A stretch of DNA of 64,000 nt. Origin: Crotophaga sulcirostris (Eukaryota; Chordata; Aves; Cuculiformes; Crotophagidae). Where the stretch lies: the NCBI GenBank assembly GCA_013397455.1, contig VYZB01000212.1:186001-250000 (forward strand), given 5' to 3'. Below, in pieces: positions 25,701 to 40,700 of the stretch. The translations under genes and the position numbers were made by a program. The notes under the pieces are model-generated. The model did no database searches and was not told the DNA's origin. It worked only from the letters and a program-made list of their open reading frames with translations. Every line of letters starts with the position of its first letter. The stretch's first letter is position 1.

Positions 25701-28700
25701 TAGGACACTGAGCTTGCTGTGCTCCCTCCTTGTTTCCCTAAGGATCTCAAACTCCACCATTTCATGGTCACTGCAGCCAAGGCTGCCCTTGAGCTTCCCA
25801 CTCGCACTCCTCCAACCTTGTTGGTGAGAACAAGGTCCAGCATAGCACCTCTCCTCATTGGCTCCTCTATCACTTGGAGAAGGAAGTTATCATCAACAAA
25901 AATTCAGAAACCATGTGTACTGTGTTCATATCAGCCAGTAAAGGAATGTAAAGATACAACTATCCATAAATATGTTTGGAAAAGAGGTGAGGTGTCTGCT
26001 CTCACCAGGCAAGCTTAGCAGAAGTAGAAAAGCTGGAGTCCTACAAGTGCTAATTTCAGGATTGTGGATACAACCTTGTCAACTCATACAATTTTATCAT
26101 TAATTCTATAGTATTTGCCATCTTCTTAAAGCCTGTCTTCTGGAGTCAAATAATCTTCTATGAGGATCTGAAGTTTTGTTTTGTCAGGGGTGGCTGATTT
26201 AGTAGAAGTTGGCATTGAGGAGGAGTGGGTTAAAAAATTATGATCTTTGGTTTGCAAAATAAATCTTGAAAAAAAAATCAGGCTAAAAAAATTCAAAAAT
26301 TATTTCTAAATAAATATCACAATTTTGGAAGCTTGTGGTGATTTTTTAATAATTTGATTTAGTTCTTGTTTTTCTTGGTCATACAGTGAAGGTACTGATT
26401 GTATTCCATTCCTACAAAATTATATTGGCCTTGCAGTTAGAAAAAAAAATAAAACCCAAGAAAAGAAATAAAGTAAAAATATAAGAACTGGTCTTAGAAG
26501 AAACATAGTTCCATTAATTTAATGTGCCGTGTAGATAAAGTTGCAGACACTTTATGGGAGGGACAACTGTGATTTTTCGTGGATTGTAGGAGTATGTGTA
26601 GTTTTGACGTGCATCTGTGCGACATTAATTACTTATTGTTTTCAGGGAGTAAGAAATGATTGCCTTCTGAAGACTGTATAAGCAACAGATGTCACAGAAA
26701 ATTTGGAGTGATTTAAGTCTTTGGCAGGTCAAGAGAATATTTTCTTAGTCAAGGCAATAACATGGTTAGAATAAAATATATCCTAAATTGTGGAAAGTTC
26801 TTTGATGCTTTATAACAGCTCTTTCACTGTTCAAAGATGTTTGTCTGAGATGTGTATTCATATTTTCCAAGAGCCTTTAAGCTTTGAAAGAAATTAAAAC
26901 CAAAAATTAACACACTTGGTTTTAGTACCTGTAGCAGATACACATGTAGGCAAACACAGCTCATAGTTTTATTCTCTCTTAATTTAAAACAGGTTTAGTA
27001 GGTGCTCTGTTTAGAAAATCCTTCCTAAATATATAAGCAGATCAAATTTAGTGTTTTGGTTTGTATGACAACTCTGAGACAGATGAAAAATAGCCTTTAA
27101 AAACTTACAGCTCTGAAAACTATTCAGCTGGGAGCTGCTAAGTTAGGCTAATGTTTATACTGACCTCAGTACTTTTACTACAAGCATTATGCTGTTAGCT
27201 GTTCCAAGTAGCCTTGAACTGTGAAGATAGGGTTAGTCTTTACAAGTCACATTTTCTGTGAAGTGGCTATTGGGGACTATCTTTGCTGTCAGATAAATGT
27301 TTCTAAAGGAAGAATTACTGTTTAAATTGATGTGCCTCCTTGACAGAATGGGATCCCTAGTTCCTGTTAATTTCAGGAGAGAACTCTGTGGTATTATCTA
27401 AAAAGTCTTTCAGATTTATTTTAAAAGCATTTACTTAAAGGCACCTTCTTTATGAAAAAGCAAAAGAAAAAGGCTATGGAGAATGAAGTCTGGTTTATTA
27501 TGCCTTTTATGGCCTATTAATTTGTTACCATCTATTCTGCTTTGTTGATGAAATTTTAATTTTGCCCTTGCTTGAGCATATTGTAAGATTTGTATAAACT
27601 GCAGCTCACTGTGCTAACAGAAAGGCTCTTTTAGGATGAACAATTGGAGCTCATTTTATTTCTAGAGGACATTTAAAATAACTTATGAATGAGAGTTGTC
27701 AGACATGAAATGCTGTATTAATTAAATCTTATTCTAGTCTTTTTGCTTCTCCAGCTAAACCAACCCTTTAGACAAAAAATACATGGCCACCTTAATTATA
27801 TAGGAGAAGACAAAAAGTATCCTTCACATTCCTTCGCCTGAATAAGAATAAGAACTCAATTCATCTAAATAATAACCCCATTAGCTGCTTAACTCAACAG
27901 TGTACATGGGAAAATTTTCAACACAGAATGTAAGAAAGTGTTGATTGGGTGGATCGTTTTCAAGGGTTTGTTCTTCTGATGATAATTTTAAGTAAATCTG
28001 ATCTGGCAGGGTTATCAGCTTTTTCCATTTATGACTTATGACAAAAGTGTGTGTTCATATACATGCTAATGCTTCTTTATCTTTTGAAATACAGCAACAA
28101 TACCATTCAAAAATAGATGACTTGGTTGAAGAAACTGTTAAAGAAATTATTTCACTTCTCGTTTCAAAGGTAAAACTATTTAGATTTAATTTATAATAAA
28201 GCAGAAAATAGATATCTAATTATTGAACTTTTGAAATGTCTTTAAATATCACCCAATTTTTCTATACACATTGAGACTGGGGAGGGGGCAACAACATGAT
28301 TTGTAAATAATAGTCATGCAAATAATATTGAAGTTAGAAAATTAAATTTTATAATCCATTAGGAAAACTATTTCTGTGCAACCGGCTAATCAGATAAGTT
28401 TCGTTTCTGTATTTCTGTTATAGATAAGAACTTCAAGCAGCTAGTAAAGCTAGTAGGATATGATTATGTCAATATTATCTTAAGTAATAAAATATTTTAT
28501 CTTTTTTTCATTTTTCACTGGAAAACTTTCTTCCTATCACTAAGTAGTGTTTAAATTTTGTGTTTAGAGATGGACAAGATCCAGTGTCAGTATAATTTTT
28601 TAATGAGATTTTGTTCCACAAACCATTTCATTTACCATTATTTAATAAGTTGTTATTTCTTGAAATTGACTGTAAATTTTTATATTTAAAATGAAAATAA

Positions 28701-31700
28701 CATTATGATATGAAAAAGGAACTTGAAGAATAGGTGAAAAAAACTTAAACAATGTCTTGTGTTACTGTGGAACTTTGGCTCAAGTAAAAGTCTGAAGTGC
28801 CTTCGTTTTCACTTGTCACAGCTTGCTGGCATGGGGAGGGGGGAAGCAGGAATCTCCTTTCAGATTGACACCCACCATGCTTACAGAGGAGTTGAAGAGG
28901 AAGGCTTTGTAGAATTGTCATAAAAGTTTAAGATAGAAGTGTCCACTCAACGATGTGTAGAAACCACATATTTTTTCTCTAAAGTGAAGTTTTGATGTAA
29001 ACATAACTACAAATGGTTCAGCTTGACAGTTTTGAGTTTTACATGCCGTCTGTCATCACTCTGAAATAACCTGTCATTTTATGTTTTTAGTGTTATTGAA
29101 GAGGAAGGAAGGAGAATTTAATCAGAGCAAATCATACTATTAAAAGTAGAACCTTTTCATTTTTTTTAATATCTGAGATTACAAAAGGAAGAAAATAGTC
29201 ATTTTCCTCCTATACGTATACACAAAAAATTCTAGAGACATCTGGTGTCAATACAGAGGGATTTGCATTATTGTAGTTGTCACGTATACTATTACCAGAG
29301 GTTAAAATCTCAGAACAAGAAGCAAATATTCTGTGTTACTGGCTGATCATTAGAAGCTTAACCAGCCTCTCCTCACTTGAGATGTGAAATGCCAGTGACA
29401 TCCTGATTGTTTCTGTTTCAAGGCAGAAAACCTCTGAGGGTACAGAGGAAAGTTGATGTTTCGCTCTTGGTTTTGACCAGGAAAAATGCACATCAATGTG
29501 CATGATATCCATGTGTGTTCATTTTTTTCATCTGTTTTAATTGCTTTATTGTCTTTACCTCTGTATTATTTCCTTTGAGTTCCAGTGAAATAAGTGTCTC
29601 AGTTGTTGGTTTTAGTTGCAAGTCATCAATGAAAATGGAAAGAGTACTTTCACTTCAGTGAAACACTTTTGTAAAGGCTATATCGTGTATTTTGTATGGA
29701 AGATTTGCCAAGCTAAAATGTTTAACAAATCACAGGAATAGCACAAAACAGTGAAACAAAGCACAGTGTGCCTCAGGGTAACAAATTCAGAGAACGGGAG
29801 GTATACTCAGAAAGACTCTCAGAACTTCACACGTCTGTTCACTGAGATCTCAGAAAACTAGTTTCTAGCTTCATAACTAAACCTTTCATTTAAATGGACA
29901 TCTTTGACACTGCAATGTTTTGCACTCTGTTCTTTTTGTGTCCCACTTGTATTGGAACCATTTGTTGGCACTGTGGACACCATGTTGTTCGTGAGAGCAG
30001 CTCCTTCTATAGCAGATCTTTGCACAATAAGATGGAACACCCTTCTGCAGAGAGAATCCTTGCCAGTCAGATAAAATGAGTTAAAGTATGAACGGCAGCT
30101 TCTCACGGGCATGCGACGGCAAAGCAGAAGGCTGGTATTTGGTCTAATAAAGGGACTGTAATTGTACTGTGCCTGGCACGCAAAAAAAACTGCCACTCTC
30201 TCATGATGTGGTTTTATTCCTTGATCAGCACCTACATACTGGTGTCTTAATTAATCACTGTAAATATGACAGGTTAGATTGATAAATGACAAATGTAGGT
30301 TTGCACTTGCTCCTGCTCCTTGAACTGTTAAGAGCAGGGCTTATTGTAAAGTGATGATCTTGGTTCCTCTGGAGGTGACACTGTTGTGACACTGTTACAG
30401 TGCCCATTAACAGCATGCCAGATGGAATTTTGTTCTGTCCTCACACTCATAAAATGATACTCATGGTTGTGGGAATTACTGTGTTGGGAGCAAGGGATGA
30501 CTTTTAAAACAATCTTTATATAAACTGGAAAGCAATTCATACGTGTAAAATAAATGTGCATGAATACAGCAGCTAACAGATATTTTATGTTACATCCCAT
30601 GAATGACTTGAGCAACATGATATCACAGAGAGAGAGAGAAGGGGATTTGTTTGCTTTAAGGCTAATTTGGGGGAGTTTAAATATTAAGGCTATAATTAAT
30701 ACAATTAACAAGATATTTTTTGGTCACAAGTAAATTTTGGCAAAAAATGCCTTTTCATGCCCTTTGCTGAGGAGTGACACTACTCAGAGAATCACAGGTG
30801 AAAGTAGCAGTGAAAGGAACCACACTATACCAGAGATACCTACATTTTCTTGCCCCTTCTTGGCCATTTGGTAGAGTTCAACAGCACATGCCATTGCTGA
30901 AGATGAGCTGACAAAACTCTAGTGCTGTTATACTTGGGTGAAATCAGAGCTGGGTTTCTATTCAATAGCAAAGAGAAGATGAACATGATGTTGAGATCAC
31001 CACCTTTAACAATTGTACTCCATTATCTTTGAAGCTGTAATCTTAGAAACTGTGGTCTTAGAAAACGACGTGTGTTTTCTACCCAAAATACATGCTGGGT
31101 ACACACATTCATGTATTTAATCATGCGTTCTAGAGGCAGCAAAGTGATGTTGTGTAGTAGGCCCACCTCAGGAGAATTTTTTACTTGGGTTTCTATTTCT
31201 GCAATGGTTCAACAATTTCCATCAGTTAGATCAATAGGTGAGGCTGAGGAAAGAACGTTGTCCTTGTATTCAGCACTTTGTTAGATGAAGAAAGTGATCA
31301 AACTTACAGGTTGGATTGTCCTCCTGAACAATAAAAAAACTGAGGAATAATTCACTGTATTCCCAGCTCACATTCCCATTCAAAATATTTACTTTCCATA
31401 CTGTGCATTTAGATTTTTCTCTGTACTTTTCTTCCAGGTTGTTTCGGTGCTAGAAGGTGTGCTATCTAAGTTGTCAAGATACGATGAAGGTACTTTCTTC
31501 TCATCATTAGTTTCATTCACTGTAAGTGTTTGGATTCACAATGGTTCTGTTCTTCTTTCTGTGCATAATTCTGACATTGTGCACAATTTGGAGTAATAAG
31601 CACTTACTATATATTGTTTTATTTTTAATTTTCTAAAGGTGAAAGCAGCTGCAAAATATGTTGACGTTCCCGTAAGTACAACACTTTTAATTTATTTTTT

Positions 31701-34700
31701 CTAGTGTTCATAGTAATTAAAAAAGAGGGTTTTGTTAACTTACATTTTTTATTGTTGACATTTTGCTTTCCTGCAGAGATTCATTATAGCTTTACACAGA
31801 GTGTTTAAACAGCCACTACAACCCTCAGAGGGCATTTCATTTCCCTTAAGCAACGAGTAGCTCTCAAAGCAAAGCTTAGAAATATTATTCTCAAATGCAC
31901 TTTTTCAGTTGTGGAACAGTGAGGATCATAACTTAGATACTCATTTGTAGGGGTCTTTCCATCATTTGGCTAGATAGTTCATATGTACACGATATCAACA
32001 AGTAAAAGCATCATATTTGAATATCCATTATTTACTGATTTCTTACTTCAGGACCCAATCTTGCTTAATCCTTTACTTGCTAAATCTCTGATTTACCATT
32101 GCTTACGCAATGTTTGTGTGGTATAAATAAAAAACTAAAAAGGGTAGCTGTTGGAGTTCTTTTATACATACAAGAAAAATTCAGCTTCTAGAATATTTTT
32201 GTTAGGGTATCATAGTAGAATATCTTTCCTTTAAAAAATTGCCAAATCATCAAATATTGTCACTGTCAATGAGTGAACTTTGTTCTCTCACAAGTGTGTG
32301 TTCTCATCCCTTTTTAATGTGGTTCCAAGACAATCTTATTTTCCAAGCATAGCAAAAAAAATACTAAATTATTATGTTTAATGACCTTACAAGAAATAAA
32401 ATTATAAATATAGAAGAACACCAGACATGCTAGACTGTGTGGTTGCCAGAAATCCTTTCAGCAGTTCTTTCATGAAAACTATAATACTTGCAAGCTTACA
32501 TTATTGCATATTTTCCAAAAACTCGTGCATGCTAAATAAAAGGAAAAATCCCCGTTTCTAGAATTTATTGTTTTGTTATCTTTATATTCACTTAGTTCAT
32601 AAGTAACAAATTGTAGCAATTTTGTTACTTGTGGACTTTTTCTTGAATTGTTTAACTACTCTTGTGTTTTATAAAAAAGAAAAAAGGCAGGCCAAATTTT
32701 GCGTTCAAAGAAAGTGATGAGCTCATATCAAATCCAGTTAATTTAGAATAGCCTTTGTTAATACATATATTATAATATATATATATACACAATATTTTGT
32801 GCTGTGGAGCTGCTCCAAAAGGTCCTTGGCAAGACACTTAAGACTCACAAGCCTAAGGAAAAAATTACTGAGCAAGCTAGAAGTTCATTGACTTCTGCTA
32901 GGTAACATGAAAGACTGTCCAAATTACAAAGAATATCTATGAAAATGAGATATCCAGGTCTTTTGCTGTTGGCCTGGATATGTTGATATTGAAGTTAATG
33001 ATAAAGATGAGACTGAAAATTATCTTTACGACAAGCTGAGGGGAATATTGTGAGTCAGGTCACCCTGACTCACAGGGGTGCACTGCTTCGGAGAGAGGGG
33101 AAAGCAGAGACGGGAGCTGATTGCTGTACCCCCGTTTCCTTTCTCACTTCACAGAACAGTGTTGCTTGGTCTAAAGAGGCAACCATATTAGACAGGCTAA
33201 CAGGATCCTTGTATTTTTATAGCCCCTTAGCTTTTCATCTATCCCATACGCCTTTCCCACGGCCCAAGATGTGAACTGCACTAAAGTAACAGCACTACAG
33301 TTGCAAACTATAGGTGTAAACTGAACTTTAGAGAGACCATGGATCTGACTAAGCAAACATCTTCCTAATTCTGGAGGACATTTTTCCTGGGTTAGAGTTT
33401 TATAGGCTGGAGTTTGGTTTTGCTTCTTCACATTCTTCCCCTGGTTGTGAAGATCCAGCTGAGGCCAAGAAGTGTTACTGTCACAGCTGACAACCAGTGT
33501 CCAGTGTAAACAGGGTCTAAAATCACTGGTTGTGGAAGTTACGAATGCTAACTGCAAAAGGAGGCTGTAAGTCATCACATCACAAGGTCACCACCTGGAC
33601 TCACAGCTGAAGTGAGAACTGGAGAGGAGAGTGGCACAGGGTGAGGAATTTACAGTAAGCTCTTGGTCATGTCATGGTGACCTAGCAAACCTGCACTGAA
33701 GCTAATTAAATGCGTTGTGTGGCTGTATTTTGAACCGATATGGTTTGAAATCTCTTCTCGTCCCTCCTTACTGTATAGCTGCATATATGAAATTGACTTA
33801 AAGGTGACCACAGGAGACCCTTTCTTTTGATATAGCTGCAAATATGTGCAGAGTTGCCATTTGCTAGATGGCCGCATTCTGCCCCTGTGCCCCACCTGCA
33901 TTCGAGGATCTCACTGGGTCAGCCCTGAAACAGAACTGTTGATGGCGTGGTGGATCTGAGGGAGAATAAGGTTGGAGGGGGCAAAAGACCTTCAGGGGGC
34001 TTCTGAATGTGTGAATTCAATAGTTTTTGGTCTTTGATTAGCAGCTTCCGTGTTTTGCAAAGAGGGAAAATATACGCTGGTTTATAGTGAAGTAAGAAAC
34101 TTACTAGACAAAAGATGTGTTTGAAGAAAATGAAGATAGTACTGAACGGAATGTTTTAGAGGATGAGAGATAAAGGAGATAAAAAGTTAAAAGGTTAATA
34201 AAAATAGAAATAATAAAGGATTCAAAAATGAGGAGGTCATTCTTGGATGATTCTCAGTCATTTTGAGGAAAGCATTAATTCTATTAATTTTGAGAGGGTA
34301 TTCAGACGTTAAAAAACTGGGCACAAAGATGTACACGCCCCAGAAAGCATCCCTCCACTTCTTAGAGTGGGAAATGCAAACACAGATTGCAGTTCATTTG
34401 GCAAATGTTTGTGGAAATGTTGCTATCTCCCCTTCCATTAATTAATCTGGCCAGAGAATTATTAATAACTCCAGCCAAAAAAAAAGAGTTTAATTTTTTT
34501 TGTTTTAGCCTATTTCAGAAAATGCTCAACATAAGCCTCAATTTTTTAGACTGCCCTTTATGAACTGGGACGTATGCAGTCACAAGGAGTCACATTGCCT
34601 TCCCCAGCCATTGGGTATGGACACTGTGTATGTTTTAGTAACTGAAATACCAACAGAAATACTAGAAACAGTGCAAAATAACCCAGGCTAGGAGGAGCAA

Positions 34701-37700
34701 CAACAATGACGACTTGTGATTTCCTAAAAATAATAATGAAAACATCTAGTTGCTGTTACACTTTTTTGTTGGTAATTGTCACAGTACGCTGGGCTCTGAA
34801 TTTAAAGAAATCACGGCTGCTGTGCACATGAAAGAAACCAAATGTTCAGTGGAAAATAACACACATTGCAAACACAAGTAGTGCATGGAGGATGCAATTT
34901 GTTTTCTTGTTAATGCTATGTTTTGATTTTGGGGAATGCAGGAGCTGATTTAGGTTACTTTTTTTAAAAAAAAAAAAGCAAAACCAACTCACCCAAATCC
35001 ACTGTAACTCCTTTCTAGTTTCTTCTACAGCCCAAGAAATCCTTAGGAGATGTAGAAGTACAACCTGTGTAATTTTTTTTCTTTTTTTTTTAATATCCTG
35101 TTCACAAAGCCAGTTAATTAATAAGGATGGGGAAAGAATGCAGTAGAACTGAGAGCAAAAAATGTGTATTGTTAATCTGAAATTATTTTTATTCCTCAAG
35201 CTTGTAGGTAATTTCATTTTATTCAGTTTCTCATTGTGTAAGTCAGTTTTGCACACAAATAATTGTGTCCCTGGCTGGTCATTTCTACACACATTTGCCT
35301 CATTTACAAATATAAGCAGAGCAATTACTCATACAAATTGAGCATCCAGTTACATGCATATTTATATACTGCTTTTTGTTCGGAAAGGTATGTTGAAATC
35401 CCTTTGTAGGAGCCAGTAATCTATGCCAGTCATTTAGAGGGCACAGAAGGAACCTAATCCTCCCTCACTTCATGTAGGCCACCTGTCATACCAAGTGCAG
35501 AGAGGCCATTTGAAGGACCCAGGGCTGACAGCAGTGCACAGCTCGCACAATGCCAGGCCTCTCGCTCCCCTCTTGCCTTTATGTGGGGATCAAAGGTATG
35601 AAAAGGGGCCTCACACATGTGCCAGCATTTGACTTATGGGGTCCTGTAGAGGCCAAAGTAGGAACTCTGCCTCCTACCAGGCAGATATACATTGGGACCT
35701 TCCAGATACCTTCATTTCCAAATATCACACTTGTATTACGTGGCCTCATTTAGCTGGTTTTAAGAAGCAAATGACTTTTACTGGGAAATCAGTGTTTATT
35801 CAGGTCTGGCCATACTGTGCCATTCATTTTTAAGCAGGATTTACTTGGGGACCTCTGTTTAAAAATAAAGAGCACAGAACAGTCATTATCCTCATGCTCA
35901 GGGCTTCTCCTGCCTTCCTCCTCCTCTTCTTTATACTCCAACCTGGGAACTGGCCCTTCTGTTTTCAGATCCATAAAAACAAGCTATTGAAGAGTTGGAA
36001 GGAAAGCCTTGCATTATCTGTTTTAAGTTAGCAGTGGTTTTGAGATACCTCTTAAATGGAGATCAGAAGGATGGATACTAATCAGTACGGAAGTTAAAAT
36101 AACATAGTTATTTGGGGGTAGCACATTTTAATACCTGATTTTATTATAGTAACCATACACTACAAAATCACAATCCTGTTGCAAATACCTGCACGCCTGT
36201 GTTGCCCTGCGAATGCAATGAAACTGCACATATATGAAAAAGTGTTTGCCTAAATGCTTGCAGAATCACAGCCTAAGTTCAGCATGACAATGGTAGTTAT
36301 CGAAATACGCACATGTAGTCCTTGCCAAAGTTGCTGTTGCATCCACAAGAAGAAGTATTAGAGGTGGGGAGAATGCATTTTATTTTTTCATTTAAGCAAA
36401 ATATTATTTTTCACAGCTATGTGAGAATAAAATGTTACCTGTGTAATAGGTTGATTATACAAATGACGAATCTTCCTACCTGACTTACGTATTTTTACTT
36501 GTAAGAAATGAAGGGAGTGAGAGTCTTGTCATGACTATAAGTAATTTCTTTTCCAAAAATATTTTAATGATCTTTTCATTCTGTCTTTCCAAAGCCCGAG
36601 TGATAAGTCTTGCAGTATTTAGAGGAGAACTTTCAGGCAGTGAATTTTTCCAACATGCTTTTTAATTTGGGGGTGGACACTGAATAAGGAGCTCCTGTGT
36701 TTCTCACAATAGCCCCCTCCAGCTCATCACTCCTTTTCATTTCATTGTTACATCCATGCTGTAGTTAAAATGTCTCCCTCCAGGATGCAGGGGAGGGGAA
36801 GGGGGTGGAGAGGAGAGCAAATACAAAATGGAATGAAGTTTCTTTTTATATAGTTAGTTTCTAACATCTGTTCTTATCATCAAAACTTTAATGCTTTGAC
36901 AGGATAGCAACTTGGTAAAACTAGATTTTTTTTCCTTGGTAGCATCAAGAATACAAGTTTGTTTAATAAAGTGAGAGTAAACATAACTCAAGTATTTACA
37001 AATGTACATGGTCTTTATTGACATTTGTGCCAAACTGTTGCATTGCGAAAAGTTGTGCAGAAACTGAGGTGTATCTCTCATGTAGGAAAAGCCTAATATT
37101 ACTGGCAGTATTAAACCTGTTGCAAACCTTTCAGCAGCAAAATATTTGAACACCTGGAAATGAAAGCAGTGCAGCATTACTTTTGAGTAGATGCCTCAGG
37201 CAAATTTTGCCAGTTGGAGCTATGTGTGCCAATACTAATACAGTTTCTACATCAAATTGGAAACTGGAATAAAGTATTTTGAAATTTACCTTCTTGTTTA
37301 ACAGACACTAAGATAGTGTTTTCCTGTTTAAAGGGGGAAAGTTAAACTGCTTCTTATTTAGCTGAATTTGTTGCTATGAAAAAGTGCCTGTCGATTTGGA
37401 CCCACCTACCAGTGAATAGTAAAGGAGACAACCTGCACCTGTGGGATTAGGTGCAGCAGCAGGAAGTAAGAGCACTTGCAGTATATAATTAACAAGGATT
37501 TTTTTTTTTTTCTTCCCAAACAGTATGTTCATCTTGCCAGGTTAACTAGTGATTAACCCTAAAAAAGAATGTGCTGAAGCCTACACCCTTGTTTAAACTC
37601 ATTCACTCGCCAGTGTATTCAGTTACTTGTGTAACAAGCACAAAGTAACCCTATTTACAACTCTTCATTTCCTGGTGTTTTATTTGATGTCTTTGTGTTT

Positions 37701-40700
37701 CCAGTTTCTCCATTCATCTCTTTGTTTGGTTCTCTTTCATTTTCAGATAGGCAAAACATCTTGTCTGCTGTTCTGAATAAAACAAACCTACAATAACTTT
37801 TTATCTATCATAAAAAAACATCTTTTTTTCTGGAGGAAGTTTTCAGACAGAATACCTTATCCGTATAAATATACCAGGTTAAATTCTTCTCCCAAAGATG
37901 TGCAAATAAATCCCTCCCATGAACTTCAGCAGTTGTTTTGCCAGAGATTCAGAGGAGCAGAATTTTTTATTTTGGGTATAGAAGTGAAAACTTTGTTGCT
38001 TAATTCTATCTGATATTAGTAAGGAAATGCCCCTGTCACAGTTACTTAAAATATATCTCAGTTTCTATTAGTTTGGTTTTTAAGGTACATCCAATTGCTT
38101 AGTGGATTTTTATTCTACGTTAGCCTTGGGTTTTTCTGAAGTTTAATAATTCGAAATAGAAGAGTAACGATAGGATCATGTAATCAGAGGTTCCCATCTA
38201 ATAAATAATCCCTATTTTAAAAGTTAAAATATTAAATATATAACACTAAACCTGTTTTGATGCTTATAATAACTTTCTTATCTTTCACATGTTTAGAGAA
38301 AACAAATAAATTAAGTGCATTCAATATGGAGACATAATGAAGTATTTGATATACCATTAGTTCGTTCAATGTTTAATGTGTGTTTTGCCCACCATGAGCA
38401 AAGTTGGTTAACTTGCAATGATTTGGGTGAGTTTTTAAAACAGAGTCATACTGTTGGAGTATTAATAACTTCCTTACACAGGCATATTTCTACTGTAGCC
38501 AGATCCTGTTTAAAAGGAAAATTAATTTTTTTTCCACAGCAATTTCAAAGATAATTATCCTGCACACATTAAAGAAGGATGAAGTGTTTTAAAGAGCTGT
38601 AATTCTAATTGGTAAATGTCACCAGCTGTTGCAGTTACTCTTACTTGTGTGTATTCTTTTAATGATTACACTCCTGTGCCACAAGCTACATGAAAATATA
38701 GTCACTAGGTGTGAAATTCCCATATGTCACAGCTTCAAGACTAGGTAAACATCTCAAAGAAAAGGGGGGACTTAATGCTGATAGGAAATGTTATTTTTCT
38801 ATCTTTGACTGTCTGCAAGACAAGCATTTTTCATTGAACTTAGTAAAAGAAAAAATTGCATGAATCTGAGAACCATCAGATTTTAGCATTCAATGGAAGA
38901 TTCGTCTTTATAGTTGAAAATACCTGTCCAAGAACTATAATCAGCCTTTCATTTTTTAGATTATCTCTTTCATCCACCCCTCCAAGATTTCAAAATATTT
39001 TCCCACTATCCCTCCAAGTTGAAACTAGTCCAGTTCCTATAAATTGCCTATCAAGTTTTAGAAAGTACATAAGGTTTCCACACTGGTTGTATTCTTTTCT
39101 GCCATGACAAATGACTATACTAAGGGAACATACGGAGTGTTCTGTTTTAAATCTCCTAAATCACTTTGTGATTTAGTTTAATTTAAAAATGTTTCTGTCA
39201 CATTTTAATGAAGAAAGCACAGTTTTATAAATTAAATATGTTGATTTCCATGAACCAGCTTTTCTAACAGTACTGTTTATATATTGTAATCTTATATTTT
39301 TATGCTTAGGATCCAGGTGTGTAACTCAGATGTAAATATAAATGGTATTGCTTTCTTCTTTAGAGTTTCATGTAGGCATCTATGTATGTGATAAGTTTTT
39401 GAAATGAGTGTTCGTTGTCTCTGGAATGACCAATCTAAATGTACAGGAGACATTTAGGTTTTTCAGTATGAATTTTGGAGATGCAAGGGGTGTTAAACCA
39501 GGGCATCATTCCACATTCAACTCTTACTTTTAAGAAATGACCCTGTTATTGATGCACATGTGTAAAGAAAAGTAAGATCTTCTTATTTTGTATCATATTC
39601 CTGTATGTGTCCATGGTAGATTCAGGAAAAAACAGATGAAGCCCACGATCCAGGAGGTTTTGCTCCGTGCAGTTTTGAGGGGAGAATGCTCTCATACCAT
39701 TGCTGTAATGGCAGTTTCTGGACAGGTGATAGTTCAAGCGTGTTGCACCTCTCCTTCCCTCTTGTTCTGACACCTGTTTATGTAACTATGGGAGCCTCAC
39801 TAACAAAAGAGGGGAGAAGGTCCAAGTTTGCCATTGACATTATCAGAATTAAGACTTTATTCAGTTACATATGGCAATGTAATTTATAGCTCAAAGCATC
39901 CATAAATTATAACACAGAGAACTTTATTGGTAACTAACCCAGAATTCACAGCAGATTTAGTAAATACAGTTTAAATATGAGTGAACATTGTAACATAATT
40001 TCAGTTTTCATTAAGTTTAAGTTTAACTTCTTATAAGTCTCAGTTGTTGAGTGATCTGTCTCTTTCCCTTCTCACTGCTTTCTCCTCTGACTTTATGTCT
40101 CCACAGAAACCAGGGATGGATCTAGCAGATACCTACATTATGTTTGTTCGACAAAATCAAGATATACTTCGAGAAAAAGTCAATGAGGAAATGTACATAG
40201 AGAAGTTATTTGATGTAAGTAACTACCCTTGCAAAGCTTGCTGGTATCACTACTACATCAGAAGGGATACGTCACATTTTGATGATGTATATTCAACTAG
40301 ACATTCAGATATTCTTCCCTGTTGATCATTTTTGCTTTTACTCTTTTATTTCTTATCTTCATCTATTAAGGGTGGCCTTTCTTTAAGCACTTTCTGCATG
40401 AAAATTTTAAGTGCTGGAAGGCATAAATAAAATGGGTAGAAGATTATTGTTTAAAATAGTAATTTTTCCACTGTAAGTAGTTCCGTTTTATTCAATTTTA
40501 TTGTATTTATTTATCTTTTGACTTTGAATGTGTTAATGGGAGAGAACTGGATTGGTGTGGTTTGTGGACTCCATTGCAAAGTTAATTTCCTTAAATAAAA
40601 AACTTGTACATATCACTGACTGCCTGTATACAGAAAGAGGTCAGTTAAACTAGGTACATGTACAGGTTTTGACTGATACTTTCATGGAACAACTTTTATA

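Larger units (their letters stand above)
20340..28094 (+). other. CADPS2: CADPS2 intron, 7,755 bp, richest in CR1
   Basis: It contains CR1 at 20523-20872 (-) and the nested pair 23183-25905. The parts at 20873-23180 and 25910-28094 have no recognised element. About 27.5-27.8 kb includes ATTAATTAAAT and AACAATTG words that resemble transcription-factor sites. A decoy-like acceptor (T8GTTAACAG) lies at 20371-20385, just after the microexon. Confidence 0.85.

Noticed and set aside
25594..26018. Plus-strand ORFs of 77 and 99 codons
   Set aside because: Antisense reading of the minus-oriented CR1 ORF2.
29858..30711. Two minus-strand ORFs of 112 and 127 codons
   Set aside because: No recognised motif, no splice or start context, and they lie inside a normal CADPS2 intron.
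33171..33578. 135-codon minus-strand ORF
   Set aside because: No domain, signal or family motif seen. Chance length for a 64-kb window.
34846..35292. 148-codon minus-strand ORF in an intron
   Set aside because: AT-rich, low-complexity Lys/Phe/Leu content over poly-A and poly-T runs, with no recognisable motif.
40044..40325. 93-codon ORF as an independent gene
   Set aside because: It is the CADPS2 exon 40107-40214 with intron read-through on both sides.
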